Source: Vibrio splendidus
GTDB lineage: Bacteria; Pseudomonadota; Gammaproteobacteria; Enterobacterales; Vibrionaceae
Direction: 5' to 3'
Length of the DNA: 64,000 nt
Assembly: GCF_003345295.1 (NCBI RefSeq)
Contig: NZ_CP031055.1
Location: forward strand, 3,224,001-3,288,000
A program made the position numbers and the translations under genes. Each line of letters begins with the position of its first letter. Position 1 is the stretch's first letter. The notes beneath the pieces are model-generated. The model saw only the letters and a program-made list of their open reading frames with translations. It did not search any database and had not been told where the DNA came from. Positions 63,686 through 64,000 of the stretch are shown here, piece after piece.

Positions 63686-64000
63686 ATGTCTGTCATTGTG
63701 CGCGAAGGCTCATTAGAAGAGGTTGTTTCTGTTGTTGAACAGATTACCGAGTTTGCCCAAAAAGAGAGTGTAGCGTCTTTATCGGAGCGATTAGCGGGTA
63801 AAACAAGCTTGATCCTCGTTGCTGAAGAGACGGGTGTGTTACTGGGTTTTAAGATCGGTTATGAATTGGATGAAAACACGTTTTACAGCTGGTTTGGGGG
63901 CGTGTTACCGATCGCAAGGAATAAAGGTGTTGCACAGGCGCAATTAGATACTCAAGAACAGTGGGTGAAGCAACAGGGCTACCAACAGCTAAAAGTGAAA
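63686..64000 (+). CDS. GNAT-family N-acetyltransferase (5' part; runs off the window)
   Basis: 105 codons visible, open to the window end. MSVIVREGSLEEVVSVVEQI at the start; LVAEETGVLLGFKIGYELDE is the usual GNAT beta2-beta3-beta4 region; GGVLPIARNKGVAQAQLDTQ corresponds to the acetyl-CoA loop (normally R/Q-x-x-G-x-G/A, here RNKGVA) and WVKQQGYQQLKVK to the next helix and strand. Acceptor unknown. GAGGA lies 9 bases upstream of the ATG. Too short for the ORF listing because it is cut by the window edge. Confidence 0.85.
   Translation, partial: MSVIVREGSLEEVVSVVEQITEFAQKESVASLSERLAGKTSLILVAEETGVLLGFKIGYELDENTFYSWFGGVLPIARNKGVAQAQLDTQEQWVKQQGYQQLKVK

Overview
The window looks like chromosomal DNA of a marine gamma-proteobacterium of the genus Vibrio, probably in or near the Splendidus clade. 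This rests on the 16S rRNA sequence, the protein sequences (PurEK, Smg, UspA/UspB, IlvY/IlvC) and a gene order that resembles the origin-proximal part of Vibrio chromosome 1. It is mostly core genome with few accessory genes. I see no insertion sequence, prophage, integron or CRISPR array. Species assignment is inference from memory, not a database search.

Layout. 1-9.7 kb: translation, DNA uptake and biosynthesis genes (fmt-def on the minus strand; LysM protein-dprA-smg-zinc-ribbon protein on the plus strand; purEK with a PurR box on the minus strand; tsaC-hemF-aroE-DUF1488 on the plus strand; a gamma-carbonic-anhydrase-like gene on the minus strand). 9.8-15.96 kb: a complete rRNA operon with tandem promoters, 16S, tRNA-Glu/Lys/Ala/Val, 23S, 5S and a distal tRNA-Ser(TGA), closed by a terminator. 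16-26.8 kb: the divergent ilvY/ilvC pair, ubiK, a TetR-controlled RND efflux operon (vexRAB-like), the Rep helicase and a c5-type cytochrome. 27.0-28.2 kb: an Arg-His-Pro-His-Pro tRNA cluster followed by a striking ladder of decayed copies of the tRNA-Pro 3' end, most with their own terminator hairpin. 28.2-29.0 kb: AT-rich non-coding DNA. 29-34.5 kb: a peptide-type ABC importer (fused ATPase, binding protein, two permeases).

34.6-39.3 kb is the least ordinary part: a SPOR-like secreted protein, a stand-alone NqrB paralogue that keeps the covalent-FMN motif but has no other nqr gene beside it, a DUF6482-like protein and a large lipoprotein of unknown function. 39.4-49 kb carries the gor-rlmJ-prlC-rsmJ neighbourhood known from E. 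coli, with asnC and a sensor GGDEF/EAL gene placed between prlC and rsmJ. 49-54.8 kb: a Cys/Lys/His-rich unknown protein, two EamA transporters, uspA, ftnA, uspB and a YhiN-type flavoprotein. 54.9-64 kb: rmuC, ubiE-ubiJ-ubiB, tatABC, an unannotated-looking 38-residue Cys protein, a TatD-type hydrolase, hemB and the start of a GNAT acetyltransferase.

Functionally the window joins haem synthesis (hemF, hemB), ubiquinone synthesis (ubiE, ubiJ, ubiB, ubiK), stress and iron handling (uspA, uspB, ftnA, gor), protein export (tatABC) and RNA modification (tsaC, rlmJ, rsmJ). The best candidates for something undescribed are the tRNA-Pro-derived repeat ladder, the orphan NqrB, the three short tandem-repeat tracts placed right after stop codons (one continues in frame after tatC), and the small Cys protein between tatC and the TatD-type gene.
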